This document shows, one piece after another, positions 21,770-29,183 of a stretch of 64,000 nt of DNA. The translations under genes were made by a program, and so were the position numbers. How positions within the stretch are numbered: the stretch's first letter is position 1; each line of letters opens with the position of its first letter. The stretch covers positions 54,511-118,510 of the forward strand of contig CALMIK010000089.1 of NCBI GenBank assembly GCA_937863995.1. The letters run 5' to 3'. The notes under the pieces were generated by a model, which worked only from the letters and a program-made list of their open reading frames with translations, did not search any database and was not told where the DNA came from. The stretch comes from an uncultured Chelatococcus sp. (lineage in GTDB: Bacteria > Pseudomonadota > Alphaproteobacteria > Rhizobiales > Beijerinckiaceae).

Positions 21770-22354
21770 ATGACAACAGGACAAACCGGCGCTTTCGCCA
21801 TCGGCACGCCCGAGGACATCCTCGAATTCTGGCGCACTGCCGGCCCCGCGATGTGGTTCGCCCGCGTCGACACGTTCGATGCCGCCGTGACCGAGCGCTA
21901 CCGGCCATTGCTGGAAACGCTCGCGGATGAAAAAAGCCTGCTCGCTCACGGGCATCCCTGGGAAGCGAGGCAGGACAGCGCGCTGGCGCTCACCATCGCG
22001 CTCGACCAGTTTCCCCGCCAGATCTATCGTGGCACGGCACAGGCCTTCGCGCTCGATCCCCTCGCCCGCGCCGTCGCCGAACGCGCCATCGCGGCCGGGT
22101 TCGACAACCAGGTGGAAACGGCGCTGCGCAGCTTTTTCTATCTGCCCTTCATGCATTCCGAAAACCTCGCGGACCAGGATCGTTGCGTGGCGCTCTACCA
22201 GGCGGCGGGCGATGCGGATGGATTGAAATACGCGCAAATCCACCGCGATGTCATCGCGCGCTTCGCCCGCTTCCCGCACCGCAACCCGGCGCTGGGCCGC
22301 CAGATGACTGCCGAGGAACAGGCGTTCCTCGACGACGGCGGCTTCAGCGCCTGA
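21770..22354 (+). CDS. DUF924 family protein
   Basis: A 194-residue cytoplasmic, all-helical protein of the DUF924 family, which has a TPR-like fold. Family signatures are ILEFWRTAGPAMWF at the start, LDQFPRQIYRGTAQAFALD near residue 80, and FFYLPFMHSENLADQD near residue 123. GGGAGGATACGC provides a strong ribosome binding site before ATG 21770. It is divergent from ilvC and converges on ilvN with only 3 bases between stops. The family has no established function, although it is widespread in proteobacteria. Confidence 0.88.
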   Translation: MTTGQTGAFAIGTPEDILEFWRTAGPAMWFARVDTFDAAVTERYRPLLETLADEKSLLAHGHPWEARQDSALALTIALDQFPRQIYRGTAQAFALDPLARAVAERAIAAGFDNQVETALRSFFYLPFMHSENLADQDRCVALYQAAGDADGLKYAQIHRDVIARFARFPHRNPALGRQMTAEEQAFLDDGGFSA

Positions 22355-22357
22355 GCG

Positions 22358-22891
22358 TCAGAGCACCTCCGCGCCCCGGCCGAGCGCCGCGATCCCGGTG
22401 CGCGACACTTCCGCCAGGCCGCATTCGGTCATCAGGCCGATGAAGCGCTCGACCTCCTCCGAGGAGCCGGTGAGCTCGAACACGAACGACTTCAGCGTCG
22501 CGTCCACCGTGCGGGCGCCGAAGGCCTGCGCGAGGCGCAGCGCCTCGAGCCGCTGCTCGCCCTGCCCCACAACCTTGAGCAGCACGAGCTCACGCTCGAC
22601 CGCGTCGGACTCGATCGTGAGGTCCATCACCCGATGCACCGGCACGAGGCGCGAGAGCTGCGCCTTGATCTGCACGATGACAGCCGCCGTTCCCGCGGTG
22701 ACGATGGTGATGCGCGACAGATGCTTTTCGTGCTGGGTCTCGGAAACCGTCAGGCTTTCGATGTTGTAGCCGCGCCCCGAGAACAGACCGGCGATGCGCG
22801 CCAGCACGCCCGGCTCGTTGTCGACGATCACCGCGAGGGTGTGGCGGAAGACGGGGGTGGCCGGCGGCGCGTCGGAATAAATCGAGGGCAT
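22358..22891 (-). CDS. ilvN: Acetolactate synthase small (regulatory) subunit
   Basis: A 177-residue regulatory subunit of acetohydroxyacid synthase that confers valine feedback control on IlvB. The N-terminal ACT domain carries HTLAVIVDNEPGVLARIAGLFSGRGYNIES, split here around the conserved NEPGVL and RGYNIESL. The C-terminal domain holds RTVDATLKSFVFELTG. The start at 22891 matches the family length; an in-frame ATG at 22975 would add 28 poorly conserved residues and has no ribosome binding site. It follows ilvB on the same strand and is called ilvH in some genomes. Confidence 0.93.
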   Translation of the reverse strand: MPSIYSDAPPATPVFRHTLAVIVDNEPGVLARIAGLFSGRGYNIESLTVSETQHEKHLSRITIVTAGTAAVIVQIKAQLSRLVPVHRVMDLTIESDAVERELVLLKVVGQGEQRLEALRLAQAFGARTVDATLKSFVFELTGSSEEVERFIGLMTECGLAEVSRTGIAALGRGAEVL

Positions 22892-22999
22892 GGAAAGGAT
22901 TCCGGGAAAATGAACGCCAGCGCCGGACGGGCTGGGCGATGACTGGGACACTTCTGAAGGCGCAATATGTTTCATGGCGTGACCATATCCAATCTTGCG

Positions 23000-23022
23000 G
23001 GCGCTGGTTTTACACCAGCGCC
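23000..23022 (-). promoter_or_regulatory. Hairpin around the ilvB stop codon
   Basis: GGCGCTGGT (23000-23008) and ACCAGCGCC (23014-23022) form a perfect 9-base stem whose 5-base loop covers most of the ilvB stop codon (23010-23012). No U-tract follows on the minus strand. It may be an intercistronic stability element that sets the ilvB:ilvN ratio, rather than a terminator. Confidence 0.4.
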
Positions 23023-24770
23023 TTGCCCTTGTCGTCGATGACGGAGCCGATGTCGGCAGCCGCGTCGCCCAACAGGATTTCGTTGTGGGCCTTGCCCGAG
23101 GGAATCATCGGGAAGCAGTTTTCAGCCGGGTCGACGATGCAATCGAAGATCACCGCACCGGGCGCGTCGAGCATGCGCTGGATGGCCGCGTCGAGATCGC
23201 CCGCCTTGTCGCAGCGGATGCCGGTGGCGCCGAACGCCTCGGCGAGCTTGACGAAATCGGGCAGCGCGTCGGAATAGCTCTCCGAGTAGCGCCCGCCGTG
23301 CAGCAGCTCCTGCCACTGGCGCACCATGCCCATGTACTCGTTGTTCAGGATGAAGATCTTGACCGGCAGGCGGTATTGCAGCGCCGTCGACATCTCCTGA
23401 ATGTTCATCTGGATCGATGCCTCGCCCGCAACATCGATGACGAGCGCATCCGGGTGGGCGATCTGCGCGCCGATGGCCGCCGGCAGGCCATAACCCATCG
23501 TGCCGAGGCCGCCGGAGGTCAGGAAGCGGTTGGGTTCTTCGAAGTGCAGGAACTGCGCCGCCCACATCTGGTGCTGACCCACTTCCGTTGTGATGTAGCG
23601 GTCGCGGCCCTTGGTCAGCGCCTCCAGCCGCTCCAGCGCGTACTGCGGCTTGATGCGCGCGCCGTCATCGCGGTAAGCGAGGCAGTTACGTGCGCGCCAG
23701 CTGGCGATATCCGCCCACCACGGCGCATAGCGCGCCGCGTCGAAGGCGGGAGCCGTCTCCTTCCACACCCGCAACATCTCGTGCAGCACGTGAGCGCAGT
23801 CGCCGACGATGCCGATATCCGCCCGCACCGTCTTGTTGATCGACGAGGGATCGATATCGATGTGGATCTTCCGCGCATGCGGGGCGAAGGCGTCGAGACG
23901 GCCGGTAATGCGGTCGTCGAAGCGCGCGCCCACCGCGATGATGAGATCGGCGCCGTGCATGGCGAGGTTGGCCTCGTAGGTGCCGTGCATGCCGAGCATC
24001 CCGAGGAACTGCGGATCGGAGGCCGGGAAGGCGCCGAGCCCCATCAAGGTCGACGTGACGGGGAAGCCCGTCAGCGCGGCGAGCTCGCGCAGTTGCCGGG
24101 TGGCGCCGGGACCGGCGTTGATCACGCCGCCGCCGGTGTAGAAAATGGGGCGCTGGGCGCGCGTCATCAACTCGACGGCGGCTTCGATGCGCGCCGGATC
24201 GCCCTGCACGCGCGGCCGGTAGGTCTTGTGCTGGTTGTCGGCCTGGCGCGCGTAGGTGCCGGTCTCGAACTGGATGTTCTTGGGAATGTCGACCACCACC
24301 GGCCCGGGCCGGCCGTTGCTCGCGACATAGAACGCCTCGTGCAGGATGCGCGGCAGGTCGGCGATGTCCTTCACCAGGTAGTTATGCTTGGTGCAGTGAC
24401 GGGTGATGCCGACGGTGTCCGCCTCCTGAAAGGCGTCGGAACCGATGAGGTAGGTCGGCACCTGGCCGGTGATGACGACGAGCGGGATCGAGTCCATCAT
24501 CGCGTCGGTCAGGCCGGTGACGGCGTTGGTCGCGCCAGGGCCCGACGTCACCAGCACGCAGCCGACCTTGCCGGTGGAGCGGGCATAGCCTTCCGCCGCA
24601 TGAACCGCCGCCTGCTCGTGACGCACGAGGATGTGGCGCACTTTTTCCTGATGGAACAGCGCGTCGTAGATCGGCAGCACCGCGCCGCCCGGATAGCCGA
24701 AGATATGCTCGACGCCCTGGTCCTGCAGCGCGCGGATGACCATTTCGGCCCCGGTTATGGTCTCACTCAT
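23010..24770 (-). CDS. ilvB: Acetolactate synthase large (catalytic) subunit
   Basis: A 586-residue ThDP- and FAD-dependent enzyme that makes acetolactate or acetohydroxybutyrate, the first common step of branched-chain amino-acid synthesis. The N-terminus has GVEHIFGYPGGAVLPIYDAL, with the catalytic Glu in the following RHEQAAVHAAEGYAR. The ThDP/Mg motif near the C-terminus is VIDVAGEASIQMNIQEMST and NNEYMGMVRQW. ATG 24770 is preceded by GGAGGAAGG at ideal distance. The gene heads an ilvB-ilvN operon under a leader-peptide attenuator. Confidence 0.97.
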   Translation of the reverse strand: MSETITGAEMVIRALQDQGVEHIFGYPGGAVLPIYDALFHQEKVRHILVRHEQAAVHAAEGYARSTGKVGCVLVTSGPGATNAVTGLTDAMMDSIPLVVITGQVPTYLIGSDAFQEADTVGITRHCTKHNYLVKDIADLPRILHEAFYVASNGRPGPVVVDIPKNIQFETGTYARQADNQHKTYRPRVQGDPARIEAAVELMTRAQRPIFYTGGGVINAGPGATRQLRELAALTGFPVTSTLMGLGAFPASDPQFLGMLGMHGTYEANLAMHGADLIIAVGARFDDRITGRLDAFAPHARKIHIDIDPSSINKTVRADIGIVGDCAHVLHEMLRVWKETAPAFDAARYAPWWADIASWRARNCLAYRDDGARIKPQYALERLEALTKGRDRYITTEVGQHQMWAAQFLHFEEPNRFLTSGGLGTMGYGLPAAIGAQIAHPDALVIDVAGEASIQMNIQEMSTALQYRLPVKIFILNNEYMGMVRQWQELLHGGRYSESYSDALPDFVKLAEAFGATGIRCDKAGDLDAAIQRMLDAPGAVIFDCIVDPAENCFPMIPSGKAHNEILLGDAAADIGSVIDDKGKALV

Positions 24771-24878
24771 CGCCTTCCTCCAAATTCGTCCCCGGCCGTA
24801 GAGGCTGCTGCGAGCCATGGACGAGGGTTCAGCCCTTGATTGATTTTCCGTGGTGTGGCGAGATCCGCTTCAGGCAAC

Positions 24879-24952
24879 AAAAAAGGGCCCCGAAGGACCC
24901 TTGTGCGCCATCATCCGGATCAGCGGGTTATTCCCGCTCCGTCGATGGCGCC
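24879..24952 (-). promoter_or_regulatory. Transcription attenuator in the ilvB leader
   Basis: On the minus strand, GCGCCATC (24952-24945), inside the leader-peptide frame, is exactly complementary to GATGGCGC (24912-24905). It encloses the smaller stem GCGGG/CCCGC (24937-24923), whose loop holds the leader stop codon. Directly after comes a terminator: AAGGGTCC (24902-24895), loop TTCG, GGGCCCTT, then six U residues (24884-24879 region). Translation pausing in the leader could shift the folding. The terminator ends about 108 bases before the ilvB ATG. Confidence 0.8.
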
Positions 24953-24981
24953 CCCGATACGATAAGGTTGAACTGCGTCAT
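24928..24981 (-). CDS. ilvB leader peptide (17 residues) with Leu-Ile-Val codons
   Basis: ATG 24981 to TAA 24928 encodes MTQFNLIVSGAPSTERE. Residues 6-8 are consecutive Leu, Ile and Val, the three end products of the pathway. AGGAAGGTGCGGTT precedes the ATG and provides a good ribosome binding site. The frame lies between a promoter and a U-tailed terminator hairpin upstream of ilvB, which is the layout of an amino-acid attenuator. It is too short to be found by usual gene callers. I assign it a purely regulatory role. Confidence 0.8.
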   Translation of the reverse strand: MTQFNLIVSGAPSTERE

Positions 24982-25008
24982 AACCGCACCTTCCTGAAAG
25001 TTGCTTGG

Positions 25009-25037
25009 AAATTAGTCCACGCGAAACGATCGGTCAA
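25009..25037 (-). promoter_or_regulatory. Candidate sigma-70 promoter of the ilvB leader
   Basis: On the minus strand, TTGACC (25037-25032), a 17-base spacer and TAATTT (25014-25009) are placed about 28 bases upstream of the leader-peptide start. The -35 matches consensus in five of six positions; the -10 is weaker. The region between this promoter and the divergent FkbM gene holds nothing else that I recognise. Confidence 0.6.
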
Positions 25038-25165
25038 GCGCGAACCGGCAAAAAACGCGCGCCAGCGGAAAATACCCGATCCGGGCAGCGCGCGCCGCGG
25101 TCGACACCAGATTTGTGCCGTGTATATTCCAACAGACGTCAATGCAAGCTCAGGATTCTCACTCC

Positions 25166-26062
25166 ATGAACCTGCCTATACGACGCCTCAAAGGCTTCTT
25201 GAAAAGCAATCTTACAGTTCAATATGTATACAGAAAATGGTGTCAGCCGTTTTTATTCCACAGCGGCGATACCGATGAATTGCTCCTTCCGCGGCTCGCC
25301 ATTCGCACCGCGGTGGATGTCGGCGCGAATGCCGGCACCTATGCGCTTGCTCTCGCGCCGGTATCGCGGCGGCTGGTCTGCTTTGAGCCTGTGCCGTTCA
25401 TGAACCGCCTGCTGCACCGGCTGCTCGGTCGCGCTTCCCATGTGCTCATCGACGGCCAGGCGATATCGGACCGTAACGGCGTGGCCACCCTGTCCGTGCC
25501 CGTCAGCGACGGCGCGCAGGACACCGCGCTCGCCACGCTGCGTCCCATCACATCGACTTCCACGCGGATCGAGGTGCGCACGATTCGCCTCGACGACTTC
25601 TGGCGCTCCCATGAGGAGATCGATCCCGCCACCATCGATTTCATCAAGATCGACGTCGAGGGCGTCGAGGCGCGGGTCATTTCCGGCATGCCGCAAACCA
25701 TCGCGGCGGCGTATCCCGTGCTGCTGATCGAAATCGAGCTGCGCCACAATCCCTTCAGCAGGGCGATCTTCGCCGATCTCGACGCGCGCGGCTATCGCGC
25801 CTACGTGTCGCGCATCGGCGGAGAACTCGACCCCGTCTCCATCGAAACCGACGACGACCTGCGCGCCATCCAGAAGGCCGAGGATCTGGCGCGCGAGACC
25901 TTCAACTACCGCGTCGGCGACACGCGCCGCTACCTGAACAACTTCTGGTTCATTCACCCCCGCAGCCACCTGGCGGCGCAACTGGAACCGTTCATCCGTC
26001 CGCGTGATCGAGCCCGATATCGACAGCCGGAGCCGACTGGAACGGACGGCTCGTCGAGATGA
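25166..26062 (+). CDS. FkbM family methyltransferase
   Basis: A 298-residue SAM-dependent methyltransferase of the FkbM family. The SAM-binding motif AVDVGANAGTYALALAP is near residue 48, CFEPVPFM marks the second strand, and TIDFIKIDVEGVEARVISGM near residue 165 is the FkbM hallmark. Such enzymes O-methylate sugars or polyketides, and the substrate here is unknown. ATG 25166 is preferred (AGGATT upstream); earlier in-frame starts at 25142 and 25115 are possible. The first 100 bases are AT-rich. The last 71 bases overlap the 3' end of nadC on the other strand. Confidence 0.88.
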   Translation: MNLPIRRLKGFLKSNLTVQYVYRKWCQPFLFHSGDTDELLLPRLAIRTAVDVGANAGTYALALAPVSRRLVCFEPVPFMNRLLHRLLGRASHVLIDGQAISDRNGVATLSVPVSDGAQDTALATLRPITSTSTRIEVRTIRLDDFWRSHEEIDPATIDFIKIDVEGVEARVISGMPQTIAAAYPVLLIEIELRHNPFSRAIFADLDARGYRAYVSRIGGELDPVSIETDDDLRAIQKAEDLARETFNYRVGDTRRYLNNFWFIHPRSHLAAQLEPFIRPRDRARYRQPEPTGTDGSSR

Positions 26063-26831
26063 AATCGACCCCCGTCGCGGCAATCGCGGCGATGGTGTCG
26101 AGCCGGATGCCGCCGGACGCTTCCAGCTTCGCCCTTCCCGCCACCTGCTTCACCGCCTTCGCCATGTCGGCGATGCTCATGTTGTCGAGCATGATGACGT
26201 CGGCGCCCGCCTCCACCGCCTCCCGGACCTGATCGAGACGGTCGCACTCGACCTCGATCCGCGTCAGCACCGGCGCCTGCGCACGGGCGCGCCTGACCGC
26301 GTTGGCGATGCCGCCGCACACGGCGATGTGGTTGTCCTTCAGCATGATGCCGCTGTCGAGGCCGAGCCGGTGGTTCAACGCCCCGCCGCAGCTCGCGGCG
26401 TGCTTCTCCAGCATCCTGAGGCCCGGCGTCGTCTTGCGCGTGTCGAGCAGCCGGGCGGACGTGTGGGCGATCTCCCGCACATATCGCGCCGTTTCCGTCG
26501 CGATGCCGGACAGGCGCTGGACGACGTTGAGCGCCGTGCGCTCGGCGGTCAGCAGCGAGCGCGCCGGCCCGGAGACCACGGCGAGCAGCGCGCCGCCCTC
26601 CACCACGTCGCCGTCGCGCGCGCGAAGATCGGCGCGGATGCCGGGATCGTAGCGGGAAAACACCATCGCCGCGACGTCGAGACCCGCCACCACCAGCGGC
26701 TCGCGCGCATTCATGTGGAACGACGCCGTCGCGTCCGGGTCGATCATGAGTTGCGCGGTGAGATCGACGTGGCCGATGTCCTCCGCCAGCCAGCCGTCGA
26801 TCTGCCGCAGGACGCCGAACCTGTCATACAT
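25992..26831 (-). CDS. nadC: Nicotinate-nucleotide diphosphorylase (quinolinate phosphoribosyltransferase)
   Basis: A 279-residue enzyme that turns quinolinate and PRPP into nicotinate mononucleotide, the last step of de novo pyridine-ring synthesis. Signatures are AERTALNVVQRLSGIAT, LLDTRKTTPGLRMLEKHAASCGG (split at its TRKTTPG core), NHRLGLDSGIMLKDNH, and EASGGIRLDTIAAIA. ATG 26831 is chosen because GGAGGA lies 7 bases upstream; the in-frame ATG at 26852 has none. It is divergent from the NAD regulator gene rather than joined to nadAB, which is unusual since nadABC are often adjacent. Confidence 0.95.
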   Translation of the reverse strand: MYDRFGVLRQIDGWLAEDIGHVDLTAQLMIDPDATASFHMNAREPLVVAGLDVAAMVFSRYDPGIRADLRARDGDVVEGGALLAVVSGPARSLLTAERTALNVVQRLSGIATETARYVREIAHTSARLLDTRKTTPGLRMLEKHAASCGGALNHRLGLDSGIMLKDNHIAVCGGIANAVRRARAQAPVLTRIEVECDRLDQVREAVEAGADVIMLDNMSIADMAKAVKQVAGRAKLEASGGIRLDTIAAIAATGVDFISTSRPFQSAPAVDIGLDHADG

Positions 26832-26906
26832 GCCGCATTCCTCCGCCATCATTATGAGCCATCACGCATTTCCTGTGCAGCGCTCATGTGGCGCGGGGCA
26901 CAACCG

Positions 26907-26920
26907 TGCTATCTATAGCA
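26907..26920. promoter_or_regulatory. Short inverted repeat between nadC and the NAD regulator
   Basis: TGCTAT and ATAGCA flank a 2-base centre in the 125-base divergent gap. It differs from the two nadA boxes, but it is positioned to affect both promoters. It could be an autoregulatory site or simply overlap a -10 element. Confidence 0.35.
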
Positions 26921-26956
26921 TCATCGTCCCTCGATCACCCCGCGCCACGGAAAATC

Positions 26957-27967
26957 ATGCCGACCTCGCCCCGCCCGGCCACACCCGCCCCGCGCGAAGC
27001 CGCCGACGATCAACTCTCGGTCAGGCTGAGCGCCGTGATCGTGGCGGTGGCGGGCGACGATCCCGGGGTGCTCGTGGTGCGCAGCGGCAGCGGGCGCGAA
27101 TCGCTTCCTTCCGGCCCGCTGGAGCGCGGACACCGCACGCTCGAATCCGGCCTGCGCGGCTGGGTGGAGCGTCAGACGCTGCAAAAGCTCGGCCACGTCG
27201 AGCAGCTCTACACATTCGGCGACCGCGACCGCAGCGAAACCGACGGCGCCGCCGCCACGCGCGCGCTTTCGGTGGCCTATCTGGCGCTGGTGCGCGAGGC
27301 GCGCCCCGCCGGCGACGCGGGCGCCAGCGGCGCCGACGCGCGCTGGGCAAGCTGGTACCGCTACTTTCCGTGGGAGGACTGGCGCGACGGCCGCCCCGCC
27401 ATTCTCGATGCGCTGGAGCCGGCACTACGCGACTGGGCGATTTCCGACCCGCGGCGCGCGTCAGCCCGCCTCGAGCGCCTGTCCATCACCTTCGGCCTGG
27501 GCGAACCGGGGGCGGACGAGCGCGGCGTGTGGAACGAGGAGCGCACGCTGGAGCGCTATGAACTGCTCTACGAGGCCGGGCTCGTGGCGGAGGCCCGGCG
27601 CGGCAACGCCCGCGAACCCGCGCCGCAGGTCGGCACCGAGATGGCGGTCGATCACCGGCGCATGCTGGCGCTGGCCATCGCGCGCCTGCGCGGCAAGATC
27701 AAGTACCGCCCGGTGGTGTTCGAGCTGATGCCACCGCATTTCACGCTGTTGCAACTGCAGCGCACCGTGGAGGCGCTGTCCGGGGTGCGCCTTCACAAGC
27801 AGAACTTCCGCCGCCTCGTCGAGCAGCAGCGGCTGGTGGAGGAAACCGGCGAAACCAGCGCCGAGACAGGCGGCCGGCCCGCGCGCCTGGTGCGTTTCCG
27901 CCGCGAGGTGCTGCTGGAGCGTCCCGCCCCCGGCGTGCGCCTGCCCGTCGCCGGCGGACGTCGATAA
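26957..27967 (+). CDS. nadQ: Nudix-like/winged-helix regulator of NAD synthesis (NadQ/NrtR type)
   Basis: A 336-residue protein, LSVRLSAVIVAVAGDDPGVLVVRS at the start being a Nudix-like strand pattern without the catalytic Nudix box. The C-terminal third (IKYRPVVFELMPPHFTLLQLQRTVEAL, then LHKQNFRRLVEQQRLVEETGE) is the winged-helix region seen in NrtR-type regulators. In Hyphomicrobiales a COG4111-type protein of this description, called NadQ, is predicted to repress nadABC; I recognise this one by size, composition and context rather than by alignment. It is divergent from nadC and directly upstream of nadA, whose promoter carries two matching inverted repeats. An acidic/basic hydrophilic centre (residues 90-140) is family-typical. 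Confidence 0.72.
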   Translation: MPTSPRPATPAPREAADDQLSVRLSAVIVAVAGDDPGVLVVRSGSGRESLPSGPLERGHRTLESGLRGWVERQTLQKLGHVEQLYTFGDRDRSETDGAAATRALSVAYLALVREARPAGDAGASGADARWASWYRYFPWEDWRDGRPAILDALEPALRDWAISDPRRASARLERLSITFGLGEPGADERGVWNEERTLERYELLYEAGLVAEARRGNAREPAPQVGTEMAVDHRRMLALAIARLRGKIKYRPVVFELMPPHFTLLQLQRTVEALSGVRLHKQNFRRLVEQQRLVEETGETSAETGGRPARLVRFRREVLLERPAPGVRLPVAGGRR

Positions 27968-28007
27968 CGCATCCCCGCGCCTTTCATGAAAAATTGATGA
28001 CGATCTG

Positions 28008-28038
28008 TTGACACCCCTTATGCTCACTCTTAGCATAA
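28008..28038 (+). promoter_or_regulatory. nadAB promoter with operator box 1
   Basis: TTGACA (28008-28013), a 17-base spacer and TAGCAT (28031-28036) form a good sigma-70 promoter. An inverted repeat with arms TTATGCT and AGCATAA occupies 28018-28038, filling the space between the -35 and -10 and covering the -10. This is the classic arrangement for repression. The repeat shares TTATGCTCA with box 2. Confidence 0.72.
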
Positions 28039-28089
28039 GAGACTAGTCAACATGCCGGGCCATTCAACCCGGTGTTTCTTTGGCCCAAG

Positions 28090-28110
28090 TTATGCTCAAA
28101 TTGAGCACAA
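28090..28110 (+). promoter_or_regulatory. Operator box 2 upstream of nadA
   Basis: This 21-base inverted repeat has arms TTATGCTCAA and TTGAGCACAA around one central A, with a single mismatch. It starts 72 bases after the start of box 1, in the nadA leader, and ends 10 bases before the ATG; its last two bases run into the ribosome binding site. It is probably a second site for the regulator encoded just upstream. Confidence 0.65.
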
Positions 28111-28120
28111 GGATGATGCG

Positions 28121-29170
28121 ATGCTCGATATCAACTTCGCACACGGTGAGGAAACCGCCCGCCCCGTCCCCCGCGAGCCCGCCGGCGGCGGCCTGCCGCT
28201 GCCGCATCTCTATGCGCGCGTGTCGAAACACGTCCTGCCCGGCGAGTGGCCGGCGATCGCCAGCGAGGTCGAGGCCATCGAACGCCTCAAGCGCCAGCGC
28301 AACGCCGTGGTGCTCGGCCACAATTATCAGGCCCCCGAGATCTTCAACACCGTGGCGGATATCGTCGGCGACAGCCTCGCGCTCGCCCGCGAGGCGGTGA
28401 CGGTGGATGCCGATGTCATCGTGCTCGCCGGCGTGCATTTCATGGCCGAGACGGCGAAGCTCCTCAACCCGTCGAAGACGGTGCTCATTCCGGATAGCGA
28501 TGCTGGCTGCTCGCTCGCCTCCTCGATCACGGGGGCGGACATCCGCCTGCTGCGCAGCCGCTATCCGGGCATTCCGGTCGTCACCTACGTCAACACGTCC
28601 GCCGAGGTGAAGGCCGAGAGCGATTACTGCTGCACCTCCGGCAACGCCGCGAAGGTGGTGCGCCACGTCGCGCGCGAGTGGGGCGTGAACCGCGTGCTGA
28701 TGCTGCCCGACGAATACCTCGCCCAGAACGTGCAGAAGGACGTGCCCGAGATCGAGCTGATCGCATGGAAAGGCCATTGCGAGGTGCACGAGCGCTTCAC
28801 CCCGCAGGATATCCGCGACCTGCGCGACATCCACCCCGGCCTCGTGGTGCTCGCCCACCCGGAATGCCCGCCGGAAGTGGTGGCGGAAGCCGATTTCGCC
28901 GGCTCCACCGCCGCGATGGCGGATTACGTGGGCGACCGCAAGCCCGGCCGCGTGGTGCTCATCACCGAGTGCTCGATGGCCGATAACGTGTCGGTGCAGC
29001 ACCCGGACGTCGATTTCGTGCGCCCGTGCAACCTCTGCCCGCACATGCGGCGGATCACGCTGCCGAAAATCCGCCACGCGCTCGAAACCATGTCTGGCGC
29101 GGTCGAGATCGATCCCGCCATCGCCGGGCGCGCCCGCGCCGCCGTCGAACGCATGCTCGCCGTCCGCTGA
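28121..29170 (+). CDS. nadA: Quinolinate synthase
   Basis: A 349-residue [4Fe-4S] enzyme that condenses iminoaspartate with dihydroxyacetone phosphate to quinolinate. [15 protein letters not shown] near residue 63 is the family start. The cluster cysteines are most likely Cys130 (DAGCSLA), Cys220 (KGHCEVHE) and Cys306 (CNLCPHM; Cys303 is the alternative). The ATG at 28121 has AAGGA 8-12 bases upstream; an in-frame extension to 28052 would run through the operator and is unlikely. It is the first gene of the nadA-nadB operon, 13 bases before nadB. Confidence 0.96.
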   Translation: MLDINFAHGEETARPVPREPAGGGLPLPHLYARVSKHVLPGEWPAIASEVEAIERLKRQRNAVVLGHNYQAPEIFNTVADIVGDSLALAREAVTVDADVIVLAGVHFMAETAKLLNPSKTVLIPDSDAGCSLASSITGADIRLLRSRYPGIPVVTYVNTSAEVKAESDYCCTSGNAAKVVRHVAREWGVNRVLMLPDEYLAQNVQKDVPEIELIAWKGHCEVHERFTPQDIRDLRDIHPGLVVLAHPECPPEVVAEADFAGSTAAMADYVGDRKPGRVVLITECSMADNVSVQHPDVDFVRPCNLCPHMRRITLPKIRHALETMSGAVEIDPAIAGRARAAVERMLAVR

Positions 29171-29183
29171 CCGGGGAAACATC

